From Gallionella capsiferriformans ES-2 (GTDB taxonomy: Bacteria > Pseudomonadota > Gammaproteobacteria > Burkholderiales > Gallionellaceae), in assembly GCF_000145255.1 (NCBI RefSeq), contig NC_014394.1:2356001-2420000 (forward strand): a stretch of DNA of 64,000 nucleotides. Reading direction: 5' to 3'. The notes beneath the pieces are model-generated. The model searched no databases, had not been told where the DNA came from, and saw nothing but the letters and a program-made list of their open reading frames with translations. Below, piece after piece: positions 1 to 9,300 of this stretch (positions within the stretch are counted from its first letter, which is position 1; each line of letters begins with the position of its first letter). The translations under genes were made by a program, and so were the position numbers.

Positions 1-319
1 TCAGCAAGAGAGAGGCGGCAGATGCTTGCATACCGGTCAGGCCGATCATCAACAGCACAGGCCCGACGATACCGCCCGCCAGAATTGCTCCGGCAAACCA
101 GGCTATTTCCCTGCGTGGAAGCTGTACGGCAGGCGCGTGGCTCAGACGACGATACAGTAGCAGACCAATACCTGAACCCGAATAGAGCAATCCCGCCAAC
201 AGCCACGGATCGACAGACTCAAGCAGCCACTTCGCTAAAGGTGTTCCCGTGCCAAATAACAAAGCTGCCCCTATTGCTGCGGGTATGCCCGGTTGGCAAA
301 CTGCTTCTTTCCAGTTCAT
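1..319 (-). CDS. EamA/DMT-family transporter, N-terminal part (cut by window edge)
   Basis: The minus-strand frame from the ATG at 319 stays open to the window edge (about 106 codons), so only the N-terminal third is present. It begins MNWKEAVCQPGIPAA and shows a small-residue-rich first helix (AAIGAALLFGTGTPLAKWLL), a second hydrophobic segment (WLLAGLLYSGSGIGLLLY) and a third around AGAILAGGIVGPVLLMIGL. This is the usual layout of one half of a 10-TM EamA (drug/metabolite) permease. A purine-rich GGAAAAG lies directly before the ATG. The substrate cannot be told. It is the last gene of the minus-strand metal region, about 175 bp downstream of the P-type ATPase, and may be co-transcribed with it. 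Confidence 0.75.
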   Translation of the reverse strand, partial: MNWKEAVCQPGIPAAIGAALLFGTGTPLAKWLLESVDPWLLAGLLYSGSGIGLLLYRRLSHAPAVQLPRREIAWFAGAILAGGIVGPVLLMIGLTGMQASAASLLL

Positions 320-494
320 CTTTTCCGCTTTCAAACAATGTAACGTTTAGCACAGGGGTTGACGAGGATAATTCTGTTTAAACAGTCATATAGCGGGCTC
401 ATGAGTAAGAATTGATGCCTGAAATTCCATACAGTTTCCGCTGCCTTGATAACCAGCCTCTTGGTTGCCGTGATTCGGATGCCGTACCAAATAT

Positions 495-2678
495 TCATCT
501 CGTATGGCCAGATTTTATGTGGTCGCGTTCAATACCGCCCTTAATACGGAGCAAGCGCATCCCATTAAATACCACGATCAGGCTGGCCCCCATATCGGCA
601 AAGACCGCCATCCAGAGCGTGGCTTTCCCTGCCAGAGCCAAAGCGAAGAATATCGCCTTGATGCCGATGGCCAGCGTGATGTTTTGTTTGAGCACACGGG
701 AAGTATTTCGGCTTAGCTGGATGAAGTGTGGCACTTTGCGCAAATCGTCATCCATCAGTGCAACATCGGCGGTCTCGATGGCAGTATCTGTACCGGCGCT
801 GCCCATAGCAAATCCTATAGATGCCTTGGCTAACGCAGGCGCGTCGTTGATTCCATCACCCACCATGCCGACATGATCGTAACGGTTCATCAACTCATCG
901 ATTACTGCCAGTTTTTCTTCCGGCAGCAGATTGCCGCGCGCATCGTCTATGCCCACCTGGGCAGCGATGGCGCTGGCCGTCGTCTGGTTGTCGCCGGTCA
1001 ACATCACTGATGCCACACCGAGAGCATGAAGTTGGCGGATAGCCTCCGCGCTGTGGCCGCGCACCGTGTCGGCCACGCCGATGACGCACAGCGACTCGGT
1101 TGCCGTAGCCAGCACCACGGCTGTCTTGCCTTCCTGCTCCAGACGATGCAGAGCCTCTTCGACATGCACTCCGCAGATGCCCAGTTCTTCGATCTGCCGA
1201 TGGTTGCACACATAGTAAAGTTGCCCCTCGACAACCGCTTTGGCACCGCGACCTGTGAGGGACTCGAACGAAATGGCGGGTAGCAACGAACGCGGCGTTC
1301 CGTTCCCGTCGGCAGGCGTCTGCCATGCCGATACGATGGCAGACGCGATGGGATGTTCGGAATGCACGTCCACGCTGGCGGCCAGTTGCAGCAGGCTGTC
1401 GGCAGGCAACTCAACCAGCGGAACCACATCGGTCACGACAGGCTTGCCGTGCGTGAGCGTGCCGGTCTTGTCCAAAGCTACGGCTTTTATCAGGCGTCCG
1501 TTCTCCAGATGCACGCCGCCCTTGATCAGTATGCCCTGCCTTGCCGCAGCGGCAAGCCCGCTCACCACGGTAATGGGCGTGGAGATTACCAGCGCGCAGG
1601 GGCAGGCGATCACCAGCATGACCAGCGCCTTGTAGAACCATGGCTCGAACGCGGCACCGAACAGCAACGGAGGAACGACCGCCACCAGAACCGCGAACAC
1701 CACCACGGCGGGGGTGTAGTAACGCGCGAACTGGTCGACGAAACGTTGCGTCGGCGCGCGTTGGCCTTGCGCCTCTTGCACCGTGTGGATGATGCGATCC
1801 AGCGTGGTGTTGCCCTTGTTTGCGGTGACGCGAAACTCCAGCATACCGCGCTCGTTCAGCGTACCGGCGAACACCGGATCGCCCGCCGCCTTCACCACGG
1901 GCATGCTCTCCCCGGTAATCGGCGCCTGGTTCACCGAACTGCCGCCCGCCGTGACCACGCCGTCCAGCGGAATACGCTCTCCCGGTTTGACGCGCACCAC
2001 TTGCCCAACCTGCACGTCGGTTACTGCTGTCTCGCGCCATTCGCCGTTGTCGAGTTGCACGGTGGCGACCTCGGGAGTCATCGCCATCAGCCCCTTGATT
2101 GCGTTCTTGGCCCGCTCCAGCGAGAGCGTTTCGATCAACTCGGCCAGCGCGAACAGGAAAATCACCACCGCAGCTTCCGGCCATTCGCCGATGGCAAGCG
2201 CACCGATGACGGCGATGCTCATCAGGAAATTCATATTGAGGGCGAAGTTCTTGAGCGCGATCCAGCCTTTTTTCAGAGTGCTGAGGCCACCGGTGACAAT
2301 GGAGAGCAAGGCCAGAGCGATCACCGCGACCGATTGCTCGCTCGCGCCGTTCCACGCGACGATTTCCGCAACCATGGCCGCAGTACCGGACACCGCCATC
2401 AGCGCCCATGTCCGGCGCGATACCACGGGGGATTCCGCTTCGCAGCTCGAACAGGAGCCGGACTGGCATTGCGGCTCGGGGTCTGTCTTCATACCTATCT
2501 CGCGCAAGGCATCGAGGATAGGCTGTTCATCGTCCAGTGTATGCGTGACGGCAAGACGGCGGGTTATCAGGTTGAACGACAGCTCGCCGATGCCGGGCAT
2601 CGATCCGAGACGCTTGCGGATCAGTGCCTCCTCAGTTGGACAGTCCATGTTACGAATATTGAACATTGAGTGTTTCAT
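495..2678 (-). CDS. cadA: Zn/Cd/Pb-translocating P1B-type ATPase (CadA/ZntA type)
   Basis: This is an inner-membrane ATP-driven exporter of divalent soft metals, 727 residues, full length for the family. The N-terminal HMA domain carries NMDCPTEE (residues 10-17), which keeps one Cys and replaces the second of the CxxC with Glu, as in many Zn/Cd/Pb pumps. A Cys-rich stretch follows at 71-79. Later motifs in order are TGE at 255-257 (actuator), the CPC membrane metal site at 359-361, the phosphorylated Asp403 in DKTGTLT, a SEHP motif of the nucleotide domain, and GDGINDAP of the hinge. CPC plus the HMA type points to Zn/Cd/Pb rather than Cu. No MerR or ArsR regulator gene is adjacent. It lies 52 bp downstream of the decayed end of the FTR1 operon on the same strand. 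The ATG at 2678 is used; Met5 is a possible alternative start. Confidence 0.93.
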   Translation of the reverse strand: MKHSMFNIRNMDCPTEEALIRKRLGSMPGIGELSFNLITRRLAVTHTLDDEQPILDALREIGMKTDPEPQCQSGSCSSCEAESPVVSRRTWALMAVSGTAAMVAEIVAWNGASEQSVAVIALALLSIVTGGLSTLKKGWIALKNFALNMNFLMSIAVIGALAIGEWPEAAVVIFLFALAELIETLSLERAKNAIKGLMAMTPEVATVQLDNGEWRETAVTDVQVGQVVRVKPGERIPLDGVVTAGGSSVNQAPITGESMPVVKAAGDPVFAGTLNERGMLEFRVTANKGNTTLDRIIHTVQEAQGQRAPTQRFVDQFARYYTPAVVVFAVLVAVVPPLLFGAAFEPWFYKALVMLVIACPCALVISTPITVVSGLAAAARQGILIKGGVHLENGRLIKAVALDKTGTLTHGKPVVTDVVPLVELPADSLLQLAASVDVHSEHPIASAIVSAWQTPADGNGTPRSLLPAISFESLTGRGAKAVVEGQLYYVCNHRQIEELGICGVHVEEALHRLEQEGKTAVVLATATESLCVIGVADTVRGHSAEAIRQLHALGVASVMLTGDNQTTASAIAAQVGIDDARGNLLPEEKLAVIDELMNRYDHVGMVGDGINDAPALAKASIGFAMGSAGTDTAIETADVALMDDDLRKVPHFIQLSRNTSRVLKQNITLAIGIKAIFFALALAGKATLWMAVFADMGASLIVVFNGMRLLRIKGGIERDHIKSGHTR

Positions 2679-2730
2679 GATCTACCTTGGCTTCACTAGG
2701 TTTCTGTGGCTTGAAAAATTCTGAGTTTCT

Positions 2731-3311
2731 TTAGAACTCGTACTCAATCTGCATCCTGAAGGTGTGATTGGGCCTGTCTTGCTTGTCACTGATAGGTCAA
2801 ATTGGTGCCGTATGGCACACCACTTTTATCGGCCTTTTCAAATGCGCGTTCAAAAAGCAAATTGCCATTCATCTGGAGCTTGCCGGAGTCTGTCTGAAGC
2901 AATAACCCCAGCTTGAGCTCCCACGGCGCATCGCCTTTTAACGGGGCTTCCGTTTCGATGACAAAGCCAAGATCAAGCGGATATTACCAGTCTCGGTGTG
3001 CTGGAACTTGTTCACCCATTCAGCCAGCGTGACCTCTGTGTTTCCGCTACGAACCTGTTTTAAATATATCTCTGTGAACCAATATTCCTTTGCGCCGAAA
3101 CCTAATCCGATACTGGCAACTTTTGCGGGATTTCCGGCTTGTGACGAGGCTGTGCCGTACTTGATATCAATTTCCCGCTCACCATATTCGACTGCGGGGT
3201 ATAGACATAATCCGCAGCACCGGCAAAAGCATCCTGCGCTCCAACAATTCCGCATAGCAGGATGCCCAGAGAAAATAAATTAGCAAACGAAAACGCGAAA
3301 GAATTTTTCAC
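2731..3311 (-). pseudogene. Decayed outer-membrane beta-barrel-like protein gene (FTR1 operon tail)
   Basis: Recognisable protein sequence runs in at least three frames on the minus strand. A GTG start at 3311, 5 bp after the FTR1 stop, opens a signal peptide (VKNSFAFSFANLFSLGILL, then an AFA cleavage site). The frame is lost near 3195-3200. The next segment reads VEYGEREIDIKYGTASSQ through GFGAKEYWFTEIYLK and TLAEWVNKFQHTETGN, then shifts frame again near 2970 into DLGFVIETEAPLKGDAPWE and LLFERAFEKADKSGVPYG. That frame stops near 2774. A short piece in another frame ends MQIEYEF at 2731, with the terminal Phe typical of outer-membrane barrels. The last two pieces abut although barrel length is missing, so an internal deletion is likely. 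The ancestral product was probably a periplasm-facing outer-membrane protein of the iron operon; its exact function is unknown. Confidence 0.75.
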
Positions 3312-3316
3312 GATGA

Positions 3317-4141
3317 TTATTTTCGTACCGTGGTTGGCTGCGAACGAGCAGCCCATTTCATGCCGATGAAAATGACAATCAGTGCAGTAAGGTAAAAAAT
3401 GATCTGCATTCCTGCCGGACGTGAGTCATAGCCAATCAGACTGTGCAGTAATATGCCGGTTAGTCCACTTTCCGGCAGTAGCGCAGACGTGTCCCATAGC
3501 GGCGAGGCGAGGCTGGGCAACAAATCGGCTTGAATCAGGAAATGCGCAGCCTGCGAGGCCATGCCTGCTGCTAATAGCAACACCAATATGCCAGTAGCAG
3601 CAAAGAACCAGCGCATCGGCACGCGCAGCAGCCCGGCAAATATTGTGTAACCAACCACAATACCGAGCAGCATGCCAACCATGCCGCCGAGCAGCATTGA
3701 AGACTGTCCGCCCTCACCAGATGTTGCGATGCCATAAAGAAACAGCACAGTTTCTGAACCTTCTCTGAGCACAGCCAGCCCGACGATAACAAATAGCACC
3801 GAACACTCGCTGTTTCCGTCACGAATGGCACTACCCACTAAACGAGCGTTGGTCGCCAGCGCAGCACCGTGAGACGCCATCCAAATGTTGTGCCATGCCA
3901 GCATCAGCACCGCGATGCCGAGTACGATGGTGTTGAAAATTTCTTGACCGATGCCGCTGGCCAGCGATCCGATCACGTCGGTTGAAGCGGCGACCAATCC
4001 CGAACCCACTAATCCAGCCACCAGTCCAGCGGCCAACCAGCGTTTGCTGCCGTGAATGCTGCGCGTCGCGGCAGTGAGAATCCCGATGATGATGGAAGCT
4101 TCCAATACTTCCCGGAAAACAATGATGGCAGTTGCGAACAT
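3317..4141 (-). CDS. FTR1-family high-affinity ferrous iron permease
   Basis: Predicted inner-membrane iron permease of 274 residues, about seven TM helices. Two RExxE iron-binding motifs are visible: REVLE in the first helix (FREVLEASIIIG) and REGSE in the fourth (LREGSETVLFLYG). This pair defines the oxidase-dependent iron transporter family. The longer open frame reaches 4264, but the upstream 41 codons lie inside the preceding cupredoxin gene and are not membrane-like; the ATG at 4141, starting MFATAIIVFRE, fits the family. The gene follows the cupredoxin by 10 bp and precedes the decayed outer-membrane gene by 5 bp, so the three form one operon behind a Fur box. The arrangement resembles the FtrB-FtrC part of Ftr systems; no FtrA (P19) or FtrD homologue is adjacent. 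Confidence 0.92.
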   Translation of the reverse strand: MFATAIIVFREVLEASIIIGILTAATRSIHGSKRWLAAGLVAGLVGSGLVAASTDVIGSLASGIGQEIFNTIVLGIAVLMLAWHNIWMASHGAALATNARLVGSAIRDGNSECSVLFVIVGLAVLREGSETVLFLYGIATSGEGGQSSMLLGGMVGMLLGIVVGYTIFAGLLRVPMRWFFAATGILVLLLAAGMASQAAHFLIQADLLPSLASPLWDTSALLPESGLTGILLHSLIGYDSRPAGMQIIFYLTALIVIFIGMKWAARSQPTTVRK

Positions 4142-4151
4142 GATTATTTTC

Positions 4152-4469
4152 CTATTTTGCGACGATTGAACCTTGGGCGGTTGCTGCGTGAAATTCGCCG
4201 GTGAAGGCGTAGCGTCCGGGCGTAAGTGGGCCGATGTAAATCGTCGCGGCGCCGCGTCCGGCAATCACTTTTTCCCGGTTTAGATCGTGGCTGTCGAATT
4301 CCTCGGGGGTGGCATCCTGATTCTCAACCAAGAGCTTGATTTTCTTGCCTGACGGGATGGTTAACTCAGACGGCTGGAAGCTGTGATCCTTGATGATCAG
4401 CGTATAGTCGGCATCGGCTGCATAGGCAGCGAATGGTAGTAGCAGGAAAATAAGTGAAAGACGTTTCAT
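4152..4469 (-). CDS. Periplasmic cupredoxin-like protein of the iron-uptake operon (FtrB-like)
   Basis: A 105-residue exported protein. The first ~18 residues (MKRLSLIFLLLPFAAYAADA) are a signal peptide. The mature part has the beta-strand pattern of the Cupredoxin_1 domain (DHSFQPSELTIPSGKKIKLL, then LTPGRYAFTGEFH) and scattered His/Glu residues (DSHDLNRE, GEFHAA) instead of a complete blue-copper Cys site. In Ftr-type ferrous uptake a periplasmic cupredoxin is thought to oxidise Fe(II) and hand it to the FTR1 permease; that role is inferred from its place directly before FTR1. The ATG at 4469 is chosen over the upstream Met at 4520 because it begins the signal peptide and the region above it is the Fur-box promoter. 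Confidence 0.85.
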   Translation of the reverse strand: MKRLSLIFLLLPFAAYAADADYTLIIKDHSFQPSELTIPSGKKIKLLVENQDATPEEFDSHDLNREKVIAGRGAATIYIGPLTPGRYAFTGEFHAATAQGSIVAK

Positions 4470-4493
4470 GGCGAACCCCGTAGTTAACTGGCC

Positions 4494-4512
4494 ATGAATG
4501 ATAATCATTCTT
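4494..4512 (-). promoter_or_regulatory. Fur box
   Basis: The core GAATGATAATCATTC (4496-4510) is a 15-bp palindrome broken only at its central base. Aligned to the 19-bp Fur consensus over 4494-4512 it matches 14 of 19 positions, including an unbroken run of ten. It overlaps the -10 region of the cupredoxin-FTR1 operon and lies 58 bp from the start of the divergent fur gene, so it may also autoregulate fur. Confidence 0.8.
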
Positions 4513-4526
4513 ATTTGCAATTACAA
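4498..4526 (-). promoter_or_regulatory. Sigma-70-like promoter of the cupredoxin-FTR1 operon
   Basis: On the minus strand TTGTAA (4521-4526) and TATCAT (4498-4503) are separated by 17 bp. The Fur box overlaps the -10 element, which is the expected layout for iron repression. The leader to the ATG at 4469 would be about 20-25 nt. Confidence 0.55.
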
Positions 4527-4569
4527 GTATTTCCTGACATGATGACTCAGAAATCTAAAAGGTCTTGAT

Positions 4570-5001
4570 ATGCACCAACCTGATCACCTAAAAACTGTCG
4601 GTCTAAAATCCACCTTGCCACGGCTCAAGGTGTTGAGCCTGTTCGAAGCTAGCAAGCAACGCCATCTGAGCGCGGAGGAGGTATACAAGCTGCTGCTCGC
4701 CAGCGGTGACGATGTCGGCCTAGCGACCATTTATCGCGTGCTCACCCAGTTCGAGCAGGCTGGTCTGCTGATGCGGCACCATTTCGAGGGCGGCAAATCG
4801 GTGTTCGAACTTAATCAGGGCGAACACCATGATCACATCGTGTGTATGCAATGCGGCCATGTCGAAGAGTTTTACGACGCAACTATTGAGGCACGCCAGA
4901 AAAAAGCCGCCACCGATCGCGGATTTACCATTCACGACCACTCTCTCTATATCTACGCAGACTGTAACAAGCCAAAATGCCCCAATAAAATACAAAGCTG
5001 A
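4570..5001 (+). CDS. fur: Ferric uptake regulator Fur
   Basis: DNA-binding iron-responsive repressor of 143 residues, the usual Fur length. The N-terminal winged helix is followed by the recognition-helix region VGLATIYRVLTQFEQAGLL (49-67). The dimerisation/metal domain has the HHDH motif (86-89), the structural zinc pair C92-x2-C95, and a second Cys pair C132/C137 near the C-terminus in a DCNKPKCPNK tail. It is transcribed away from the Fur-box-controlled iron operon. The HHDH signature and context favour iron-sensing Fur over Zur or PerR; the genome may contain another fur copy. Confidence 0.92.
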   Translation: MHQPDHLKTVGLKSTLPRLKVLSLFEASKQRHLSAEEVYKLLLASGDDVGLATIYRVLTQFEQAGLLMRHHFEGGKSVFELNQGEHHDHIVCMQCGHVEEFYDATIEARQKKAATDRGFTIHDHSLYIYADCNKPKCPNKIQS

Positions 5002-5159
5002 AAATTCCCTCGTCAAATGTTTCATTGCCTGAATCTCCCTGCCCTACGGGTTTGAAAAAACTGCAAAGTTCTTTATTTCCAGTTGTCAAGCATCATTTTT
5101 GAGCTGGCTGAGGCTGACCCATCCAGCAACAGCACTGGACACAGGCATATTCCTAAAGA

Positions 5160-5555
5160 TTAAGGCAAAGCAGCCAATACCCGCTCCAGCCGCTGACGTA
5201 CCTCAATCGCCAGCAGGCTGATCTCAGGTTTGTTTACCAAATCCAGTACGGCGGCTGGATCAATGAATTCCACATGCACCGAGCCTTCCTCATCCTGGCG
5301 CACGACCACGTTACAGGGGAGCAGCAGACCGATAGACGGCTCAGCCTGCAATGCACGATGAGCCAGCGGGGGATTGCAAGCACCGAGAATGCGGTAAGGT
5401 GGCATCTCAGCATTGAGTTTCTTTTTCATCGTGGCAGCCACATCGATATCGGTCAACACACCAAAACCCTCGGACTGCAAAGCACGTACCACTTGTTCCA
5501 AAGCACTGTCAAAATCTAGTACAGCTTTCTTGCCAAATCCATAACGAATTTCCAT
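5160..5555 (-). CDS. DUF302 domain protein
   Basis: Protein of 131 residues with the DUF302 (TT1751-like) fold signature: EIRYGFGKKAVLDFDSALEQ at the N-terminus, GFGVLTDIDVAATMKKKL, then GACNPPLAHRAL and the LLLPCNVVV strand. The biochemical role of the family is unknown; it is often found with sulfur or metal-stress genes. The open frame begins at 5576, but a strong AAGGAG sits 6 nt before the ATG at 5555, which fixes the start. It is the last gene of the minus-strand efflux cluster and converges with fur. Confidence 0.85.
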   Translation of the reverse strand: MEIRYGFGKKAVLDFDSALEQVVRALQSEGFGVLTDIDVAATMKKKLNAEMPPYRILGACNPPLAHRALQAEPSIGLLLPCNVVVRQDEEGSVHVEFIDPAAVLDLVNKPEISLLAIEVRQRLERVLAALP

Positions 5556-5626
5556 GTTGTTCTCCTTGAATTGCATTTATAACCAAGCCATGCCGCACAA
5601 ACGCCCTAGCGGCCAGAAACTTCCTG

Positions 5627-5848
5627 CTAAATCCCCTTCATATCATCCCGCCTTTTCAGATACTCATCACGACCGATTTCGCCTCGGGCATACCGCTCAT
5701 CCAGCATCTCTAGCGCTTTGGCGGGTTCACTACCGCCCCCGTTCTTACCAGCAAGATATTTGACCACCGCCAAAACCAGAAAAATCAGCAGCAGCCAGAA
5801 CAACGCCATGCCCAGCCATCCACAGCCCATCCCGTATTCCCACATCAT
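5627..5848 (-). CDS. Small membrane protein with C-terminal SHOCT domain
   Basis: A 73-residue protein: a Trp/Gly-rich N-terminus, one TM helix (about 12-32, MALFWLLLIFLVLAVV), a Gly-rich linker, and a SHOCT motif (about 43-70, AKALEMLDERYARGEIGRDE). SHOCT helices are oligomerisation or docking motifs found in many small membrane proteins. A near-perfect AAGGAGG lies before the double ATG at 5848/5845. It is located between the PII-like gene and the DUF302 gene on the strand of the efflux operon; its role there is unknown. Confidence 0.85.
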   Translation of the reverse strand: MMWEYGMGCGWLGMALFWLLLIFLVLAVVKYLAGKNGGGSEPAKALEMLDERYARGEIGRDEYLKRRDDMKGI

Positions 5849-5951
5849 AATTTCCTCCTTTTTGCGTTAATTACGTACACACCTGCTTCGTTCGTAAGGT
5901 GACAAGCGCAATGTATAAACACAAGAATTCCGGCTAATTGGCGCATTACGT

Positions 5952-6308
5952 TCAAGTTTTGGATTGCCAACCAGCTATCGGAACTGCCTGGATGATGTCG
6001 CTGATGTAAATCCAGCCAGCCTCGGCTTGGCCGGTGCGGGCGGCGTGCCCGATGATGGCCACCAGCTCGTCCACCTGGCGATCCTCGCAAACCAGTTCCA
6101 GCTTCGATTCGTTGATAACTGTCTCGGCCAATTCGATGGAATAGTGTTGCTCCTTGGCGTCCACCGCCTTCAGTAGGCTTTGCACCGGGATGACGGCAAG
6201 ATTGCGGCAGCCAGGCGTTCCGTCCGTGTTGCACAGCCCTGATTCTTTTACGGCGCGAATCACATCGGCGATGCGGTGGTTGTGGATATAAGCCTTGATT
6301 TCTTTCAT
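5952..6308 (-). CDS. PII-like protein linked to the HME-RND efflux operon
   Basis: A 118-residue ferredoxin-like trimer-type protein. It starts MKEIKAYIHNHRIADVIRAV, as PII (GlnB/GlnK) proteins do, and keeps the order of strands and helices with ELVCEDRQVDELVAIIGHAA and GWIYISDI toward the end. The T-loop region (about 33-52) differs from nitrogen-regulatory PII and lacks the uridylylated Tyr context. This group often sits beside CusA/CzcA-type genes, here 57 bp downstream of the RND pump. Sensing of metal or of a nucleotide and modulation of efflux is an inference. Confidence 0.85.
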   Translation of the reverse strand: MKEIKAYIHNHRIADVIRAVKESGLCNTDGTPGCRNLAVIPVQSLLKAVDAKEQHYSIELAETVINESKLELVCEDRQVDELVAIIGHAARTGQAEAGWIYISDIIQAVPIAGWQSKT

Positions 6309-6365
6309 GCGGATTCTCCTGATTTAGTGATTGCGTGCGGCCCGGTCATGCCGCACGCTACTGGT

Positions 6366-9300
6366 TTACTTCGCTTGTTTGCGTTCGCGGCGTGTCTCCA
6401 CCCACTCGTACATCAACGGCAAAAGCAGCAACGTCAACGCCGTAGAGGTAAACAATCCGCCCACCACGACCGTCGCCAGCGGGCGCTGAGTTTCCGCGCC
6501 CACACCCGAAGACAAGAGCATCGGCACCAGACCGAAGATGGCGATGGAAGCCGTCATCAAAACTGGTCTTAATCGCAATGCGGCACCTTGCTTAACAGCT
6601 GCACGCACCGACAAGCCCCGTTCACGTTGATCATTTAAAAAAGTCACCAGCACGATGCCGTTCAGCATCGCAACACCAAATACGGCAATAAATCCGATGG
6701 CCGATGGTACAGACAGGTATTGTCCGGTAATGAATAGCCCGATCACACCGCCGATAGTGGCGAACGGCACGTTGGCAATGATCAGCGTGGCGTAGGTAAG
6801 CGAATTAAATGCCGTATACAACAGGATGAAGATCAGTCCGATGGTGAGTGGCACGATCAGTGTCAGTTTGGCCATGGCGCGTTGCTGGTTCTCGAACGCA
6901 CCACCCCACTCGATCCAGTAGCCGCTCGGCAATTTCACTTCGCGTTTGATTTTCGCCTCGGCTTCTTTCACGAAGCTGTCAACATCGCGCCCCTTCACAT
7001 CCATTTGTATGACCGCATAACGTTGCAACTGCTCGCGTCGCACAAAGGAATAACCTTCATCCAAGTCCACTGTGGCGATTTTCGAAAGCGGTATCAGAGC
7101 ACCATTCTGAGTACGGATCGGGATATTGTTGATAGCTTCCACGCTGTTGCGGAACTCAGGGGCGAGCCACACCTGGATGTCGAAACGCTTAACCCCATCT
7201 ATCAGCGTACTCACTGCCTTGCCGCCGATGCCAGCTTGCACCAACTCAAGAATTTCGTCAGCGTTGATACCATAACGCGCAGCTTCATCCCTTTTTACCC
7301 TGACCACCATCTGCGGCTTGCCTTTGTTGGCTTCCAGCGACAGATCCGCAACACCGTGCACTTTGCCAAGCACCCTTTGGAGTTCCCCAGACAGACGATC
7401 CAGGGTGGCAAGATCCTCACCATAAAGCTTTAGCGCGAGCGTGGCACGCACCCCGGAAATCAACTCCTCGACGCGCATTTGTATAGGCTGGGTAGCCGCA
7501 AACACAGCAGTCGGAACGGCTTGCTCCAACTTATCCTGCATCTCTCTGGAGAGATCCGGGAAAGAAATGGCCTTGGGCCACTGGTCGCGCGGTTTGAGAT
7601 TCACCAGAATCTCCATATAATTCACATCGGAAGTCTCGCCCTTTTCCGCCCGCCCAATCATCGCTATGGCAGAATCGGTTTGCGGGAAAGTTTTTAACTC
7701 GGCTTCGATACGCTTGGAGAGACGAATAGATTCTTCGAGGGAAGTAGAAGGAATGCTGGTCACCCGAAACATAATGCCACCCTCCTGCAAGGTGGGCATG
7801 AATTCCTTACCAAGAAAAGGAATCAACGCGAGAGATGCCACCAGCAATAACAACGCCCCGGAAACCACTTTTCTCTTATTTTCCAGCGCCCAATCCAGCA
7901 ACGGAAGATAGAGTCTTTTGGCCCACTTAACGATAAAAGTGTCTTTCTCTTCCTTGGGCTTCAAGATCAGTGCCGACATGACCGGCACCAGCGTCAAGGT
8001 CAACACCAGCGAACCTACCATTGCAAAGGTGATGGTAAGCGCCATCGGCTTGAACAACTTACCTTCCAGGCCTGTAAGGGCAAACAATGGCAAAAACACC
8101 ACGATAATGATTAGAATCGCAAACGCAGTCGGATTGATTACTTCCCGCGCCGCTTCCAGAATGACATGCGTCTTGTTCACCGTCTTGCCTGTCTGATGTG
8201 AAAGTAAACGGAATCCATTTTCCACCATCACCACGGCACCATCTACCATCATGCCGATGCCTACGGCCAGTCCCGCAAGCGACATCAGATTGGCCGACAA
8301 TCCCCACCGCTGCATCATGATGAAGCTGATCATCATGGCTAGCGGCAATGCGATGATAACCACCACGGCGGAACGTATCTCTCCCAGAAACAGGAACAGG
8401 ATAATGGCCACCAGGATAGAACCTTCGATAAGCGCGTTTTCCGCCGTCTTGACTGCCTTATCTACCAGTTCGGTGCGATCGTAAACAGTATTAATGGCAA
8501 CGCCAGCCGGGAGGGCCTGCTGCACTGTATTGAGTTTCTTTTTCACCGCGTCCACCACGTTCTTGGCATTTTCTCCAATGCGCTGCAACGCCATACCCAA
8601 TACGACTTCTTTACCGTCCTTGGTGACAGCGCCGGAGCGCAGTGCTGGCCCTTCTTTGACTTCGGCTACGTCGCGCACATAGACTGGTGTCCCTTCACGA
8701 GTGGCCAATACCACATTGCCAATGTCCTGCACGTTGCTAACCAAACCGAGCCCACGCACCAGATACTGCTCCTGACCAATATCGAGATATTGCCCTCCGA
8801 CCTGACGGTTATTAGCCGCGAGTGTCTCCATCACAGTCTTGAAGTTTAGGCCGTATTTAATTAGCTTTTGGGGATTGATCAGCACCTGATATTGCTTTTC
8901 CTGCCCACCCCATGACATCACGTCATCGACGCCCGATGCAGTGCGCAGCACTAGACGAACATTCCAATCCTGCAAGGTGCGCAGATCCATTTCCGATAAC
9001 TTTTTATCTGCCGCTTCAATGGTGTACCAGAACACCTGTCCCAGACCCGAGGTATTCGGGCCCAATCCCGGCTCTCCATACCCTTGAGGAATGCGGTTTT
9101 TGGCTTCGATCAGCTTTTCGCCGACCAGCCGACGGGCAAAGTAGATGTCAACATTATCCTTGAAATAAACGCTCACATAGGAAAGGCCGAACAACGATAC
9201 CGAACGGATTTCTTCCACGTCAGCAAGACCGGCCATGGCGGTTTCCACCGGAAAGGTCAGCAACTTTTCCACGTCTTCGGCAGCCAGACCCGGTGACTCT

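Noticed and set aside
1353-2669. Long plus-strand open frame (438 codons) opposite the P-type ATPase
   Set aside because: It is His/Arg/Gln rich, resembles no protein, and is the usual antisense shadow of a GC-rich gene; the minus frame has all ATPase motifs.
5845-6234. Minus-strand frame overlapping the PII-like gene
   Set aside because: Out-of-frame translation of the PII-like gene with Arg/Gly-rich composition.
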